Assembly (NCBI RefSeq): GCF_000286835.2
Contig: NZ_AJYD02000038.1
Location: 1,197,253-1,261,252, forward strand
Reading direction: 5' to 3'
Source of the DNA: Enterovibrio norvegicus FF-33
Lineage (GTDB): Bacteria > Pseudomonadota > Gammaproteobacteria > Enterobacterales > Vibrionaceae
DNA length: 64,000 bases
Position numbers and translations under genes: made by a program. The notes under the pieces are model-generated. The model was not told the DNA's origin. It did no database searches and worked only from the letters and a program-made list of their open reading frames with translations. Of the stretch, positions 8,870 to 18,267 are shown one piece after another. Every line of letters begins with the position of its first letter. Positions within the stretch are counted from its first letter, which is position 1.

Positions 8870-8889
8870 AAAAGAAAGCGCTTTCTTTT
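8870..8889 (+). promoter_or_regulatory. LacI-family operator, copy 1
   Basis: AAAAGAAAGCGCTTTCTTTT is a perfect 20-bp palindrome with the central GCGC core typical of LacI-family sites. An identical palindrome lies at 14683-14702 before the GH94-like gene. The regulator is most likely the LacI-type protein encoded at 18268-19296. Confidence 0.8.
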
Positions 8890-9021
8890 GGCAATGTTTA
8901 AACCTATGGCTGTTTACGGGTTGGCTACACTTTACAAATGAAAGACATGGTTAGGTTTTTGCTGAGTGCGTGGCAAGGCGTTAGCTCGGCAGATCAATAA
9001 TTTATAAAAACAAAGGACGGA

Positions 9022-10659
9022 ATGATGCAAAACAAGAAACTCCTCGCTTCTATCGTGTGTGGTGCGTTGCTAAGTGCTGGCATTTCTGCGTCTGATATCA
9101 AGCAGGGTGGCACGCTTAATGTGCCCATCATCACCACCGGCTTTGTTGAAAACTTTAACCCTTATACGTCTAAAGATGTGTTCCACGGCATCATGTTTGA
9201 ACCTTTAATGGTGTTCAACAACATGACGGGAGAGACGAACTTCCGTTTGGCAGAATCTGCCACTTATTCTGACGATTTGAAAACCATCACCGTAAAACTT
9301 CGTGATGGTTTGAAGTGGTCTGATGGCGAGCCACTTGACGCAAGCGATGTGGTGTTCAGTTTTGTGCTGACAAAAAATTCCCCGGCGTTCGATCTCAAAG
9401 GTATTTGGTCGGGTGGCAATTTGCAGTCGGTAGAAGCGAAAGACGGCAACACGGTTGTGTTTACCTTGGCAGAGCCAGATTCCACCTTCATTTGGAACCT
9501 GGAAAAATACCACATTGTTCCCCAGCACAAATGGTCTGGGGTTGAAAACCTCACCACCTTTACTAATCCAGATCCTGTGGGCAGCGGCCCAATGACCACA
9601 GTAAAGTTCCTTAAATCGCAACAAATGGAGCTTTGCCGCAACCCGAATTACTACCTTGAAGGGCGTCCTTACCTTGATTGTGTGAGCTTTCGTTCATACA
9701 ACGATAACTCCCAAATTCAGCCTGCGCTGATGAAAGGCGAAATCGATTGGGGTTCAAACTTTATCGCGGATATTGAATCTACCTTTGTCGCGCGTGATAA
9801 AGCCAACAACCATTTTTGGTACCCCGCAAACGACGCGATCCATTTGTATTTGAATACAAAAGAAGCGCCTTTTAGCGACCTGCGCGTGCGTCAGGCGTTA
9901 TCCATGGCGCTTGATCGCGACCTGATTGTCGATATCGCTGCTTACGGTTACCCCACTGCCAACTTTAATGCTGGCGGTATCGGCGAGCTTTATGAAACCA
10001 ACATCAACAAAGACATCTCAAAAAAATACAGCCATTTGACTGAGTTTAACCAAAAGAAAGCCAAAGCACTGCTTGATGAAGCGGGCTTGAAAGATGTCGA
10101 TGGCGATGGATACCGAGAAAAAGCGGATGGCTCGCCACTGGCGTTTGATATTGAAGTGGTCAACGGTTGGACTGACTGGATTCAAGTGGTCCAAATGGTG
10201 ACTGAGTTTTACGATGAAGTCGGGATCAAATCTGCCATCAAAACTGTTGATTGGGCGGTATACGACAAGAACCTCAAAGAGAGCAATTACGACGTCGCGA
10301 TTAACTGGTCGATGGTTGCCACCAATCCAATTATTGCTTATCAAGAATATTTCTCGTCGTCGCGTGTTGGCAAAGGCTGGCATGCTGGCCACGGTGTGAA
10401 TGACCCTAACATTGATGCATTGATTGATAGCTTTGGTAAGACGGGTTCTGCCGAAGAACAAAAAGAAATCTTGGACAAGCTGCAAGCCTTTACGGCAGAA
10501 AACATGCCGTTTATTCCACTGTTCTCAAACCCTACGTGGTTCCAGTACAGCACCAAGAAAGTGGACGGTTGGCCAACCAAAGAAAACCCATACGTTCAGC
10601 CAGTTTGGTATGACGGTGGTAAGCGAGTGATCATTTTGAACAACTTGCATCTTAAATAA
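9022..10659 (+). CDS. Oligosaccharide/peptide ABC transporter substrate-binding protein (SBP family 5)
   Basis: The 545-residue protein has a Sec signal peptide (about 1-23) and the family 5 solute-binding fold (GGTLNVP start, FEPLM, the GLKWSDGEPLDASDVVFS motif, the VRQALSMALDRD helix). Family 5 proteins bind oligopeptides, but CbtA and chitooligosaccharide binders of this fold take beta-linked oligosaccharides. The GH94-like gene and LacI operator in this cluster favour a glucan oligosaccharide. Two ATGs lie in tandem at 9022 and 9025; the second has better spacing from AAAGGA. It is the first gene of the importer operon and is followed by a hairpin that may keep its expression above that of the permeases. 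Confidence 0.8.
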   Translation: MMQNKKLLASIVCGALLSAGISASDIKQGGTLNVPIITTGFVENFNPYTSKDVFHGIMFEPLMVFNNMTGETNFRLAESATYSDDLKTITVKLRDGLKWSDGEPLDASDVVFSFVLTKNSPAFDLKGIWSGGNLQSVEAKDGNTVVFTLAEPDSTFIWNLEKYHIVPQHKWSGVENLTTFTNPDPVGSGPMTTVKFLKSQQMELCRNPNYYLEGRPYLDCVSFRSYNDNSQIQPALMKGEIDWGSNFIADIESTFVARDKANNHFWYPANDAIHLYLNTKEAPFSDLRVRQALSMALDRDLIVDIAAYGYPTANFNAGGIGELYETNINKDISKKYSHLTEFNQKKAKALLDEAGLKDVDGDGYREKADGSPLAFDIEVVNGWTDWIQVVQMVTEFYDEVGIKSAIKTVDWAVYDKNLKESNYDVAINWSMVATNPIIAYQEYFSSSRVGKGWHAGHGVNDPNIDALIDSFGKTGSAEEQKEILDKLQAFTAENMPFIPLFSNPTWFQYSTKKVDGWPTKENPYVQPVWYDGGKRVIILNNLHLK

Positions 10660-10669
10660 CCAAACCGCG

Positions 10670-10693
10670 AGCCCTCGCTAGCATCGGGGGGCT
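10670..10693 (+). promoter_or_regulatory. Intra-operon hairpin after binding-protein gene
   Basis: AGCCCTCG can pair with CGGGGGGCT over about seven base pairs, without a following T-run. It sits between the binding-protein and first permease genes, where such stems often stabilise the upstream message or weaken downstream expression. Confidence 0.45.
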
Positions 10694-10710
10694 TAGAAAG
10701 GAGCAATGCG

Positions 10711-11691
10711 ATGCCATTTTTGCTGCGGCGGTTTATGTTTTATTTTTCCGCCTTTTTGATTGCGATTACGTTCAACTTTATGTTGCCACGTATGATGCCG
10801 GGTGATCCGGTAGAAGCCTTGTTTGCTGCGTCGCAAGGGCGGATGGATCCCGCGCAAATGGATGCCGTTCGCGAAATGTATGGCTTCCTTGATGGCAATA
10901 TCTTTGAGCAATATTTGGCGTATATCAAAAGTGTCTTCACGCTGGATCTTGGTCCATCTGTGTTGATGTTCCCAGTGAGTGTGTCTGACGTGATCGCCAA
11001 TGCCTTGCCGTGGACTTTGTTCTTGGCTCTTGGTTCGCTGATTGTGTCTTTGATCATAGGTGTGAGCATTGGCACGTATGCCTCTTATCGTCGCACTGGC
11101 TTTTTTGGTCAGGTTGTTCCGCCGGTATTGGCGTTTGTCAGTAATTTTCCGTATGTCGTGACCGCGCTGTTTCTGTTCTACATTTTCGGTCTCAAATTGG
11201 ATTTGCTGCCACTGGCGTATACCTATGACCCGTCGCTGGATCCGGGCTTAAACCTCGCATTTATTAGCAGTGTGCTCGAGCACGCCATTTTACCCGTAGG
11301 CTCCATGGTGTTGGTGGGCATTGCCTCATGGGTGTTTAACATGCGTAACGCCATGATCAACGTGCTGGGTGAAGACTACGTGACCATGGCGGAAGCCAAA
11401 GGCTTAAGTAGCTATCGCGTGATGAGCCGATACGCAGGCCGAAACGCCATTCTTCCGGTCGCGACCGCCATTGCGATGGCCATTGGTTTCTCGTTTGCCG
11501 GTTCGATCATGACGGAAGTGGTGTTTAACTATCAGGGGCTTGGCAACATTTTGCTGAAAGGTATTGTCGCGCGTGATTACCCTCTGATTCAGGCCATTTT
11601 GCTTATTCTTGTGTCAGCAGTTTTGACCGCTAACTTTGTCGCCGACTTATTGTATGTCTGGCTTGATCCACGCATTGCGAGTGAGGGTTAA
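10711..11691 (+). CDS. ABC transporter permease, OppB/DppB type
   Basis: The 326-residue inner-membrane protein starts with the MPFLLRRFMFYFSAFLIAITFNFMLPRMMPGDP segment that opens OppB-type permeases, and about six hydrophobic helices follow. The EAA loop reads EDYVTMAEAKGLSSYRVMSRYAG, which couples to the ATPases. AAAGGAG stands eight bases before the ATG. It pairs with the next gene product to form the translocation pore. Confidence 0.88.
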   Translation: MPFLLRRFMFYFSAFLIAITFNFMLPRMMPGDPVEALFAASQGRMDPAQMDAVREMYGFLDGNIFEQYLAYIKSVFTLDLGPSVLMFPVSVSDVIANALPWTLFLALGSLIVSLIIGVSIGTYASYRRTGFFGQVVPPVLAFVSNFPYVVTALFLFYIFGLKLDLLPLAYTYDPSLDPGLNLAFISSVLEHAILPVGSMVLVGIASWVFNMRNAMINVLGEDYVTMAEAKGLSSYRVMSRYAGRNAILPVATAIAMAIGFSFAGSIMTEVVFNYQGLGNILLKGIVARDYPLIQAILLILVSAVLTANFVADLLYVWLDPRIASEG

Positions 11692-11694
11692 GAG

Positions 11695-12678
11695 ATGGAC
11701 AAAACGGTCAATACAAGCGTCCAAGGCCAAGGCAGCAACATGAAATCGCCAAACGGTGGAATGAAACGCATCAAACGTGCATTTGGCGCAATCTACGCCT
11801 TTTTCTACGGCAACCCGCCTGCGATTTTGGGCACGTTACTACTGACCATCGTGCTGGTGGGCGCAATTTTTGCCAACGTTCTGGCGCCGTATTCACCTGA
11901 AAAACGGGTGGCGCGTCCGCATCAGGAACCGAGTGCGCAGTATCTTATGGGCACCACGCGCAGTGGTCGTGATGTATACAGCCAAGTGCTCCACGGCGCA
12001 CGTAAAACACTCACCGTGTCTTTGTTTGCCGGTTTGATTGCCATGACATTGGCTGTCGCCGTGGGTGTCTCTGCGGGCTACTTTGGCGGCAAGATTGATG
12101 AGCGCCTGAATTTTATAACAAACGTTTTCTTGGTGTTTCCACAGCTTCCCTTGCTCATTGTGCTCGCGGCATTTTTGGGGCAAGTGGGATCCGTGGTGAT
12201 AACACTTTTACTGGGGTTGACCTCCTGGCCATGGGGGGCACGTGTTATTCGTGCGCAGACCATGGCAATTCGCCACAAAGAATTCATCTTATCTGCGGAG
12301 GTAATGGGTGAATCTAAGTGGCGGATAATTATGGTCGAGATTTTGCCTAACCTTGTTTCCATTGTGTTTGGCGGCTTCTTGGGTGCTGTTATTTATGCAA
12401 TGGGCTCCGAGGCAGGGTTAGGTATTTTAGGCCTGGGCGACGCGACCGAAGTGAGCTGGGGTTCCATGCTCTACTGGGCGCAGACGTCCTCAGCGTTATA
12501 CACCGGCGCGTGGTGGGAAATGATGGTGCCAGCGTTGGCACTGGCCATCACCGGCGGTGGACTCGCGCTAATCAACATGTCGATAGACCAAGTGAGCAAT
12601 CCAAAGCTCAAAACGGGTCCGCACATGAAGTTGTGGCATAAGCTGAAGAAAATCGCCGATAAGCGGAGAGGGTTGTAA
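11695..12678 (+). CDS. ABC transporter permease, OppC/DppC type
   Basis: The 327-residue protein has a polar N-terminal tail (~1-35), a first helix near residues 40-60, an HLMGT-like segment (YLMGTTRSGRDVYSQVLHGAR) characteristic of OppC, and five further helices. Its EAA loop is EFILSAEVMGESKWRIIMVEI. It begins three bases after the OppB-type stop, which indicates translational coupling, and overlaps the next start by one base. Confidence 0.87.
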   Translation: MDKTVNTSVQGQGSNMKSPNGGMKRIKRAFGAIYAFFYGNPPAILGTLLLTIVLVGAIFANVLAPYSPEKRVARPHQEPSAQYLMGTTRSGRDVYSQVLHGARKTLTVSLFAGLIAMTLAVAVGVSAGYFGGKIDERLNFITNVFLVFPQLPLLIVLAAFLGQVGSVVITLLLGLTSWPWGARVIRAQTMAIRHKEFILSAEVMGESKWRIIMVEILPNLVSIVFGGFLGAVIYAMGSEAGLGILGLGDATEVSWGSMLYWAQTSSALYTGAWWEMMVPALALAITGGGLALINMSIDQVSNPKLKTGPHMKLWHKLKKIADKRRGL

Positions 12679-13631
12679 TGTCAAAATTATTAGAAATCAA
12701 TAACCTCTGCGTCGATTATGTGTCACCGAATGGCGTGGCGCGTGCCGTGAACAACGTCAGTATTTCTATTGCAGAAGGTGAAACGCTCGGCATTGCGGGT
12801 GAATCCGGTTGCGGTAAAAGTACCTTGGCGTTCGCGATATCGCGTCTTCACAAAGCACCGGCACTGATTTCTGAAGGGGAAATCCTCTACAAGGGTCAGG
12901 ATGTGCTGAAAATGAACGACAAAGCACTGCGCGCATTTCGTTGGAACGAAGTGTCCGTGGTGTTTCAAAGTGCCATGAATTCACTGAACCCAGTGATCAC
13001 GATTGGCGAACAGTTAACAGACGTCATGCTGGCGCACAAGAAAGTCACGCCAAAGCAAGCGTATGAAAAAGCCGCCGAGCTTCTGCAAACCGTGGGTATT
13101 CATCCAGATCGTTTGACCGCGTTTCCGCATCAACTAAGCGGCGGCATGCGTCAGCGTGTGGTGATTGCGATTGCGTTAGCGCTTGAACCAAAACTGATCA
13201 TTATGGATGAGCCAACCACGGCTTTAGATGTGGTGGTTGAGCGTGAAATATTGAATGAGCTTTACGATCTGAAATCGAAGTTTGGCTTTTCGATATTGTT
13301 TATCAGCCACGATCTTAGCTTGATGGGTGAAATTGCCGATCGCATTGGCGTGATGTACGCGGGCAATATGATTGAGCTAGGTGACGCGCAAACTGTGTTT
13401 GGTGCACCGCAGCACCCGTATACACAAGGATTGATCTCCTCGTTTCCGACCATTCATGGACCGAAAGAACGGTTATACGGCATTCCAGGTAATCCCGTTA
13501 ACCTGCTGCAAATTCCGCAGGGGTGTAATTTTCAGGCACGTTGTAGCAAATGCTTTTCGCCGTGTACCGAACATGAACCGATGCTGAAAACGGTCGCACC
13601 TGCGCACCAAGTATCGTGTCATTTGGTTTAG
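12678..13631 (+). CDS. ABC transporter ATP-binding protein, OppD/DppD type
   Basis: This 317-residue ATPase has Walker A GESGCGKST at 41-49, signature LSGGMRQR, Walker B LIIMDEPTTALD and the switch His in FISHDL. The C-terminal oligopeptide-transporter extension carries a Cys cluster (CNFQARCSKCFSPCTEHEP), as in OppD/DppD proteins with an Fe-S-binding tail. The start overlaps the preceding stop as TAATG. Confidence 0.9.
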   Translation: MSKLLEINNLCVDYVSPNGVARAVNNVSISIAEGETLGIAGESGCGKSTLAFAISRLHKAPALISEGEILYKGQDVLKMNDKALRAFRWNEVSVVFQSAMNSLNPVITIGEQLTDVMLAHKKVTPKQAYEKAAELLQTVGIHPDRLTAFPHQLSGGMRQRVVIAIALALEPKLIIMDEPTTALDVVVEREILNELYDLKSKFGFSILFISHDLSLMGEIADRIGVMYAGNMIELGDAQTVFGAPQHPYTQGLISSFPTIHGPKERLYGIPGNPVNLLQIPQGCNFQARCSKCFSPCTEHEPMLKTVAPAHQVSCHLV

Positions 13632-13645
13632 AGAGGCAGAGAAGA

Positions 13646-14617
13646 ATGATGGATAACAACGAAACGATTCTCTCAATCAAAAACCTGATGATGGATTTTC
13701 GCATTGGGCATTCAAAGACCCATTTGATGCGCGCCGTTAACGATGTGTCGTTTGATCTTAGAAAAGGCGAAGCTCTCGCCATTGTGGGCGAGTCGGGCTC
13801 TGGAAAAAGCACAGGTGCGCGCATTCTTACTCGCATCTACAAAGAAACGGGCGGAAGCATTACGTTCAAAGGCAAGCCGTTGGCAGACTATGTGTCTGAA
13901 TATGGTGAACTGGAGTATGCCCGTCAGGTACAAATGATTTTCCAAGACCCGTTTAGCTCGCTAAATCCGGTGCACAATATTCACCATCACATTGCGCGTC
14001 CGTTGTTAATACACCAGCGTGCAACCAAGCAGAACGTCACCGAGAAAGTGATTGCCTTGCTAGAACTGGTGGGGTTGTCGCCAGCCGTCGAAACGGCACA
14101 AAAATTCCCGCATGAGCTTAGCGGAGGTCAACGCCAGCGAGTCGCCATTGCGCGGGCGATTGCGGTTGACCCAGAAGTGATTTTGGCGGATGAACCGATT
14201 TCAATGCTTGACGTCTCAGTGCGTCTTGGCATTTTGAATTTGATGGCGGATCTTAAGGACAAACATGGGATCGCCTTCATGTATATCACACACGATATTG
14301 CAACAGCGCGCTATTTTGCCGAGAAGACCGCAGTTATGTATGTGGGTCATATGGTGGAATGGGGCGAAAGTGACAGCGTGACTCAGAACCCGCAACATCC
14401 GTATTCTAAATTGCTGTTATCAGCAGTGCCAGAAGTCGGAAAAGCAGGACGTCGCGATTTGTCTGTTAAGAAAGGTGATATTCCGCTCTGGAAACCAAGC
14501 AGTGTCGGATGTCCGTTTGCGTCGCGTTGCCCAATAGCAACCGATACATGTACGCAATCAATGCCCGAGGCGACACGGGTTCGTCCCGGTCATTATGCAA
14601 GGTGTCACCACCTATAA
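13646..14617 (+). CDS. ABC transporter ATP-binding protein, OppF/DppF type
   Basis: I take the ATG at 13646, preceded by GAGGCAGAGAAG, rather than an upstream in-frame codon at 13616 that would overlap the previous gene. The 323-residue product has Walker A GESGSGKST at 48-56, signature LSGGQRQR, Walker B VILADEPISMLD and His-switch YITHDI. The C-terminal tail has Cys residues in GCPFASRCP and DTCTQ, like OppF. It dimerises with the OppD-type partner to power import. It is the last importer gene before the second LacI operator. Confidence 0.9.
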   Translation: MMDNNETILSIKNLMMDFRIGHSKTHLMRAVNDVSFDLRKGEALAIVGESGSGKSTGARILTRIYKETGGSITFKGKPLADYVSEYGELEYARQVQMIFQDPFSSLNPVHNIHHHIARPLLIHQRATKQNVTEKVIALLELVGLSPAVETAQKFPHELSGGQRQRVAIARAIAVDPEVILADEPISMLDVSVRLGILNLMADLKDKHGIAFMYITHDIATARYFAEKTAVMYVGHMVEWGESDSVTQNPQHPYSKLLLSAVPEVGKAGRRDLSVKKGDIPLWKPSSVGCPFASRCPIATDTCTQSMPEATRVRPGHYARCHHL

Positions 14618-14682
14618 ATCGCTTTTACCTAGAGATTTCCCGATGAAGGATAGAAATCCGAGTCGGGATTTTATTTGACTAG

Positions 14683-14702
14683 AAAAGAAAGCGCTTTCTT
14701 TT
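14683..14702 (+). promoter_or_regulatory. LacI-family operator, copy 2
   Basis: AAAAGAAAGCGCTTTCTTTT is identical to 8870-8889. It lies only 18 bases before the start of the GH94-like gene and partly overlaps its ribosome binding region. Here the repressor could block an internal promoter or act as a roadblock to transcription from the transporter genes. Confidence 0.8.
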
Positions 14703-14720
14703 TTTTAGGAACCAAGAAGT

Positions 14721-17700
14721 ATGGACAAGTGTTTTAAGTTGACAAGTGCCCCAGTTAAAGGGCAATTCGTTGATAATAAAGGCGAACGTTTTTATCGCAT
14801 TGAGAATGTCGATCACATGCCAGCGTTTTTCATGAGCGTGGTATCGGCTAACGATCACTGGTTATTTGCGTCGTCAACAGGCTGCTTGTCAGCCGGTCGC
14901 GGTAATCCAGAAAATGCGATTTTTCCTTACCGTTCAGTCGATTTAATTCATGAAAGTGCGGACAACACCGGCCCTAAGACCTTTATACGTCTAGAAGATG
15001 ATGGCGGCGATGTGGTCACGTGGGAACCGTTCAACCAACAACATGACGGCAAATTCTCCGTTAGCCGTAACTTATACAAAAACATCACTGGCGATAAAGT
15101 GGTGTTTGAAGAAATTAACCAGACATTGCGCCTGACCTTCCAGTACAGCTGGGAAAGTGGCAACAATGTTGGTTTTGTTCGCCGCAGTGAACTCACGGAT
15201 TTCTCCGGTCAAAACCGCGCGATTGAAATTCTTGATGGCGTGCAAAACCTATTGCCACACAGTGCCCCGATGGCGGCATTGCAAACGCGCAGTGCATTAG
15301 TCGATGCCTACAAGTGGAACGAAAAAGAACAAGGTTCCACGCTGGCGCTTTACAGCATGTACGCCAAACTGAGTGACCGTGCGGATCCCGCGGAAGCTCT
15401 GCTGACCAACACGGTATTCAGTATTGATAGTGATGAATCAGACATCTTACTGAGTAGCCAACAGTTGCCAGCGTTTAAGCGCGGTGATGTGATTGAAAGT
15501 GAAAACCTGACACGTGGTGTGCGCGGCGCTTACTTTATCCATAAGTTGGTGAGCCTAAAAGCAGGCGAATCAAATCAATGGATGATGGTGCTTGATACTG
15601 GGAAAGATCACGCAGACATCGTGGCATTGCGTGCGCAACTCGAAGATACATCCGCGTTGAAAGCACGGATTGACAAAGATTGCCTAGAGAATCGCCAAGA
15701 GCTAGTGGCATTGATCAGTGCCGTTGACGGGTGGCAGTTCTCTGCGGATGAAGCAACCAGCAACCATCACTACGCCAACGTATTGTTTAATGCCATGCGC
15801 GGGGGTGTGTTTGAGCAGGGCTATACGCTACGTAAAGAAGATGTATTGCATACAGCTCATCTTACCAACCAATATGTGTTCCAACGCAACCAGGCGTTCT
15901 ACAACGCGCTGCCTGAGCGCTTCACACAGAGTGAGCTGATCAAACTTGCCGAGCAAGCAGATGATATTCAGTTAGTGCGCCTTTGCTACGAATACCTGCC
16001 GTTGACCTTTGGCCGTCGCCATGGCGACCCGAGTCGCCCTTGGAATCACTACGATATCAAGGTCAAAGATAAGGAAGGCAACCCGCTGTTGGCTTATCAA
16101 GGTAACTGGCGTGACATTTTCCAAAACTGGGAAGCGTTGGCGTTGAGCTATCCGGGCTATCTGCGTTCGTTCATTGCCAAGTTCGTCAATGCATCCACCA
16201 TTGATGGGTATAACCCGTATCGCATCACCAAAGACGGGATCGATTGGGAAGTATTGGAACCTGATGATCCATGGAGCAATATCGGTTATTGGGGCGATCA
16301 CCAGATCATCTATTTGCTGAAATTCCTTGAGTGGTCAGAGCGCTTTGAGCCGTCACAGCTTTCAGCCAATTTGACGCGGGAAATCTACAGCTACGCGAAC
16401 GTGCCGTATTTGATAGGCGACACGAAAACCTTGTTTGATACCCCGAAAGACACGGTGACGTTTGATACTGACCTGCAGGCGAAGACAGAGAAGCTCGCTT
16501 CAATGGTAGGCAGTGACGGTAAGCTGTTACTGGACTCGGATCGCGAAGTGTATCTGGTCAACCTGTCAGAAAAACTGCTGGTGCCTTTGCTTGCGAAGCT
16601 GAGCAACTGGGTGGTCGACGGTGGCGTGTGGTTGAACACTCAGCGCCCTGAGTGGAACGATGCGAACAATGCGATTGTGGGCAATGGCCTGTCGATGGTG
16701 ACGCTGTATTACATGCGCCGCTATGTTGAGTTCCTACAAGGTGTGTTTGTGAATGCACCAGAGAAAATCCGTTTTTCTTCGGAAGTCGCGACTTGGCTAA
16801 AAGAAACCACGGATATTCTGAACACTGCGTTGCGTGATGTGAAGAAGAAAGCCGTGACACGTCAGACTAAACACAAATTGCTGACAGAATTAGTGGAATC
16901 CGCGAGCCGTTATCGCGCGCAGGTTTATCATCAAAATGGTTTTTCTGGCAAAGAACATGTAGATAGCGCTGATATCGCGGCCTTGCTGTCAACCAGCTTA
17001 GATCTGTTGCACAGCAGCACATTGGCTAATGCCCGCGAAGATGGCCTGTTTAATGCTTATAATGTGGTGCAATACAGCAACGAGTCTGTGGAATCATTGC
17101 CGCTATATCCAATGTTGGAAGGGCAGGTAGCTGCACTGAGTTCGGGCGCGCTAACAAGCTCGCAAGCGGTTTCATTGCTGGATAGTTTGTTCAACAGCGA
17201 CATGTATCGTACGGACCAGAAATCGTTCATGCTTTACCCTGATCGTGATTTACCGAACTTTATGAACCGAAACTGCATTTCGTTGGACGCCGTGAAAGAG
17301 AATGATCTGTTGTCTGAAATGCACAAGAGCGGTGACAAGCGCATTGTGAAGGCTGATAAGAATGGTGTATTCCATTTTCATGCAGACTTTGAAAACGCAG
17401 GTGCGTTGAAAGAAGCGTTGAGCGCAGTACGGGCTGATTACTCTCACGTTGTTGATGCGCAGTTTGACGACGTCAAAGCGCTTTACGAAACCGTGTTCAA
17501 CCACAAAGAGTTCACGGGACGTTCAGGCACCATGTTTGGTTATGAAGGTTTGGGTTGTATTTACTGGCATATGGTGTCTAAGTTGCTACTTGCTGTACAA
17601 GAAGTGTACTTTGCAAGCCTTAAGGAAAACCCAGACAGCGCAGACACCAAGGCGTTGTCGGCATACTATTATCGCGTGCGGGATGGCATTAGTTTTAATA

Positions 17701-18182
17701 AAACGCCCACTGAATATGGCGCCTTCCCCGCTGACCCTTATTCGCATACGCCAAAACATGCCGGTGCGCAGCAGCCTGGTATGACCGGCCAAGTGAAAGA
17801 AGAAGTGATCACGCGCTTTGGCGAATTGGGTGTGTTAGTGGAAAGCGGTACGATTCGTATTGCGCCAACACTGCTGATGAAGAGCGAATTTAGCCCGAAA
17901 CAGGCAAGTTTTGAGTTCGTGAGCGCTGATGGTGTCGCGCAGAACATGACATTGAATGCAGGGGAGCTGGCGTTTACCTATTGTCAGGTGCCGTTCCTAT
18001 ATCGTCTGACAGATAGCGAGAAAGCGACCATTGTTGTCAAAATGACATCGGGTGAGATGATTTCAGTGGTGGGTAATAGCTTGCCGGAATCGATCTGCAA
18101 ACTTATCTTCAGCCGCTCTGGTGATGTGGAAAGTGTGATTGTAGATGTGCCTGAAAGCGTGCTTTATCAAGCCGCAAGCTGA
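14721..18182 (+). CDS. Large GH94-like glycoside phosphorylase/hydrolase
   Basis: The 1153-residue cytoplasmic protein lacks a signal peptide. Its N-terminal ~300 residues look like the beta-sandwich that precedes an (alpha/alpha)6 barrel in GH94 enzymes. The barrel region holds QRPEWNDANNAIVG near residues 640-655; Glu644-Trp645-Asn646-Asp647 resembles the DWND catalytic-acid segment of GH94 phosphorylases. The length is nearer to 1,2-beta-oligoglucan phosphorylases (about 1100 residues) than to cellobiose phosphorylase (about 800). It would process the imported beta-glucan oligosaccharide, giving a sugar phosphate if it is a phosphorylase. Substrate and mechanism are inference. AGGAACCAAGAAGT precedes the ATG. 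Confidence 0.55.
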   Translation: MDKCFKLTSAPVKGQFVDNKGERFYRIENVDHMPAFFMSVVSANDHWLFASSTGCLSAGRGNPENAIFPYRSVDLIHESADNTGPKTFIRLEDDGGDVVTWEPFNQQHDGKFSVSRNLYKNITGDKVVFEEINQTLRLTFQYSWESGNNVGFVRRSELTDFSGQNRAIEILDGVQNLLPHSAPMAALQTRSALVDAYKWNEKEQGSTLALYSMYAKLSDRADPAEALLTNTVFSIDSDESDILLSSQQLPAFKRGDVIESENLTRGVRGAYFIHKLVSLKAGESNQWMMVLDTGKDHADIVALRAQLEDTSALKARIDKDCLENRQELVALISAVDGWQFSADEATSNHHYANVLFNAMRGGVFEQGYTLRKEDVLHTAHLTNQYVFQRNQAFYNALPERFTQSELIKLAEQADDIQLVRLCYEYLPLTFGRRHGDPSRPWNHYDIKVKDKEGNPLLAYQGNWRDIFQNWEALALSYPGYLRSFIAKFVNASTIDGYNPYRITKDGIDWEVLEPDDPWSNIGYWGDHQIIYLLKFLEWSERFEPSQLSANLTREIYSYANVPYLIGDTKTLFDTPKDTVTFDTDLQAKTEKLASMVGSDGKLLLDSDREVYLVNLSEKLLVPLLAKLSNWVVDGGVWLNTQRPEWNDANNAIVGNGLSMVTLYYMRRYVEFLQGVFVNAPEKIRFSSEVATWLKETTDILNTALRDVKKKAVTRQTKHKLLTELVESASRYRAQVYHQNGFSGKEHVDSADIAALLSTSLDLLHSSTLANAREDGLFNAYNVVQYSNESVESLPLYPMLEGQVAALSSGALTSSQAVSLLDSLFNSDMYRTDQKSFMLYPDRDLPNFMNRNCISLDAVKENDLLSEMHKSGDKRIVKADKNGVFHFHADFENAGALKEALSAVRADYSHVVDAQFDDVKALYETVFNHKEFTGRSGTMFGYEGLGCIYWHMVSKLLLAVQEVYFASLKENPDSADTKALSAYYYRVRDGISFNKTPTEYGAFPADPYSHTPKHAGAQQPGMTGQVKEEVITRFGELGVLVESGTIRIAPTLLMKSEFSPKQASFEFVSADGVAQNMTLNAGELAFTYCQVPFLYRLTDSEKATIVVKMTSGEMISVVGNSLPESICKLIFSRSGDVESVIVDVPESVLYQAAS

Positions 18183-18213
18183 TCTAAGATAACCATCGCA
18201 TAGCGTTGATAAC

Positions 18214-18243
18214 AAAAACAGCCGCATTAGCGGCTGTTTTTTT
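18214..18243. terminator. Bidirectional Rho-independent terminator
   Basis: AAAAACAGCCGC and GCGGCTGTTTTT form a strong stem with an ATTA loop. It separates the GH94-like gene from the convergent LacI-type regulator and has A/T-runs on both sides. Confidence 0.92.
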
Positions 18244-18267
18244 GTCTGGCACACGCCGTTTTTCGTC

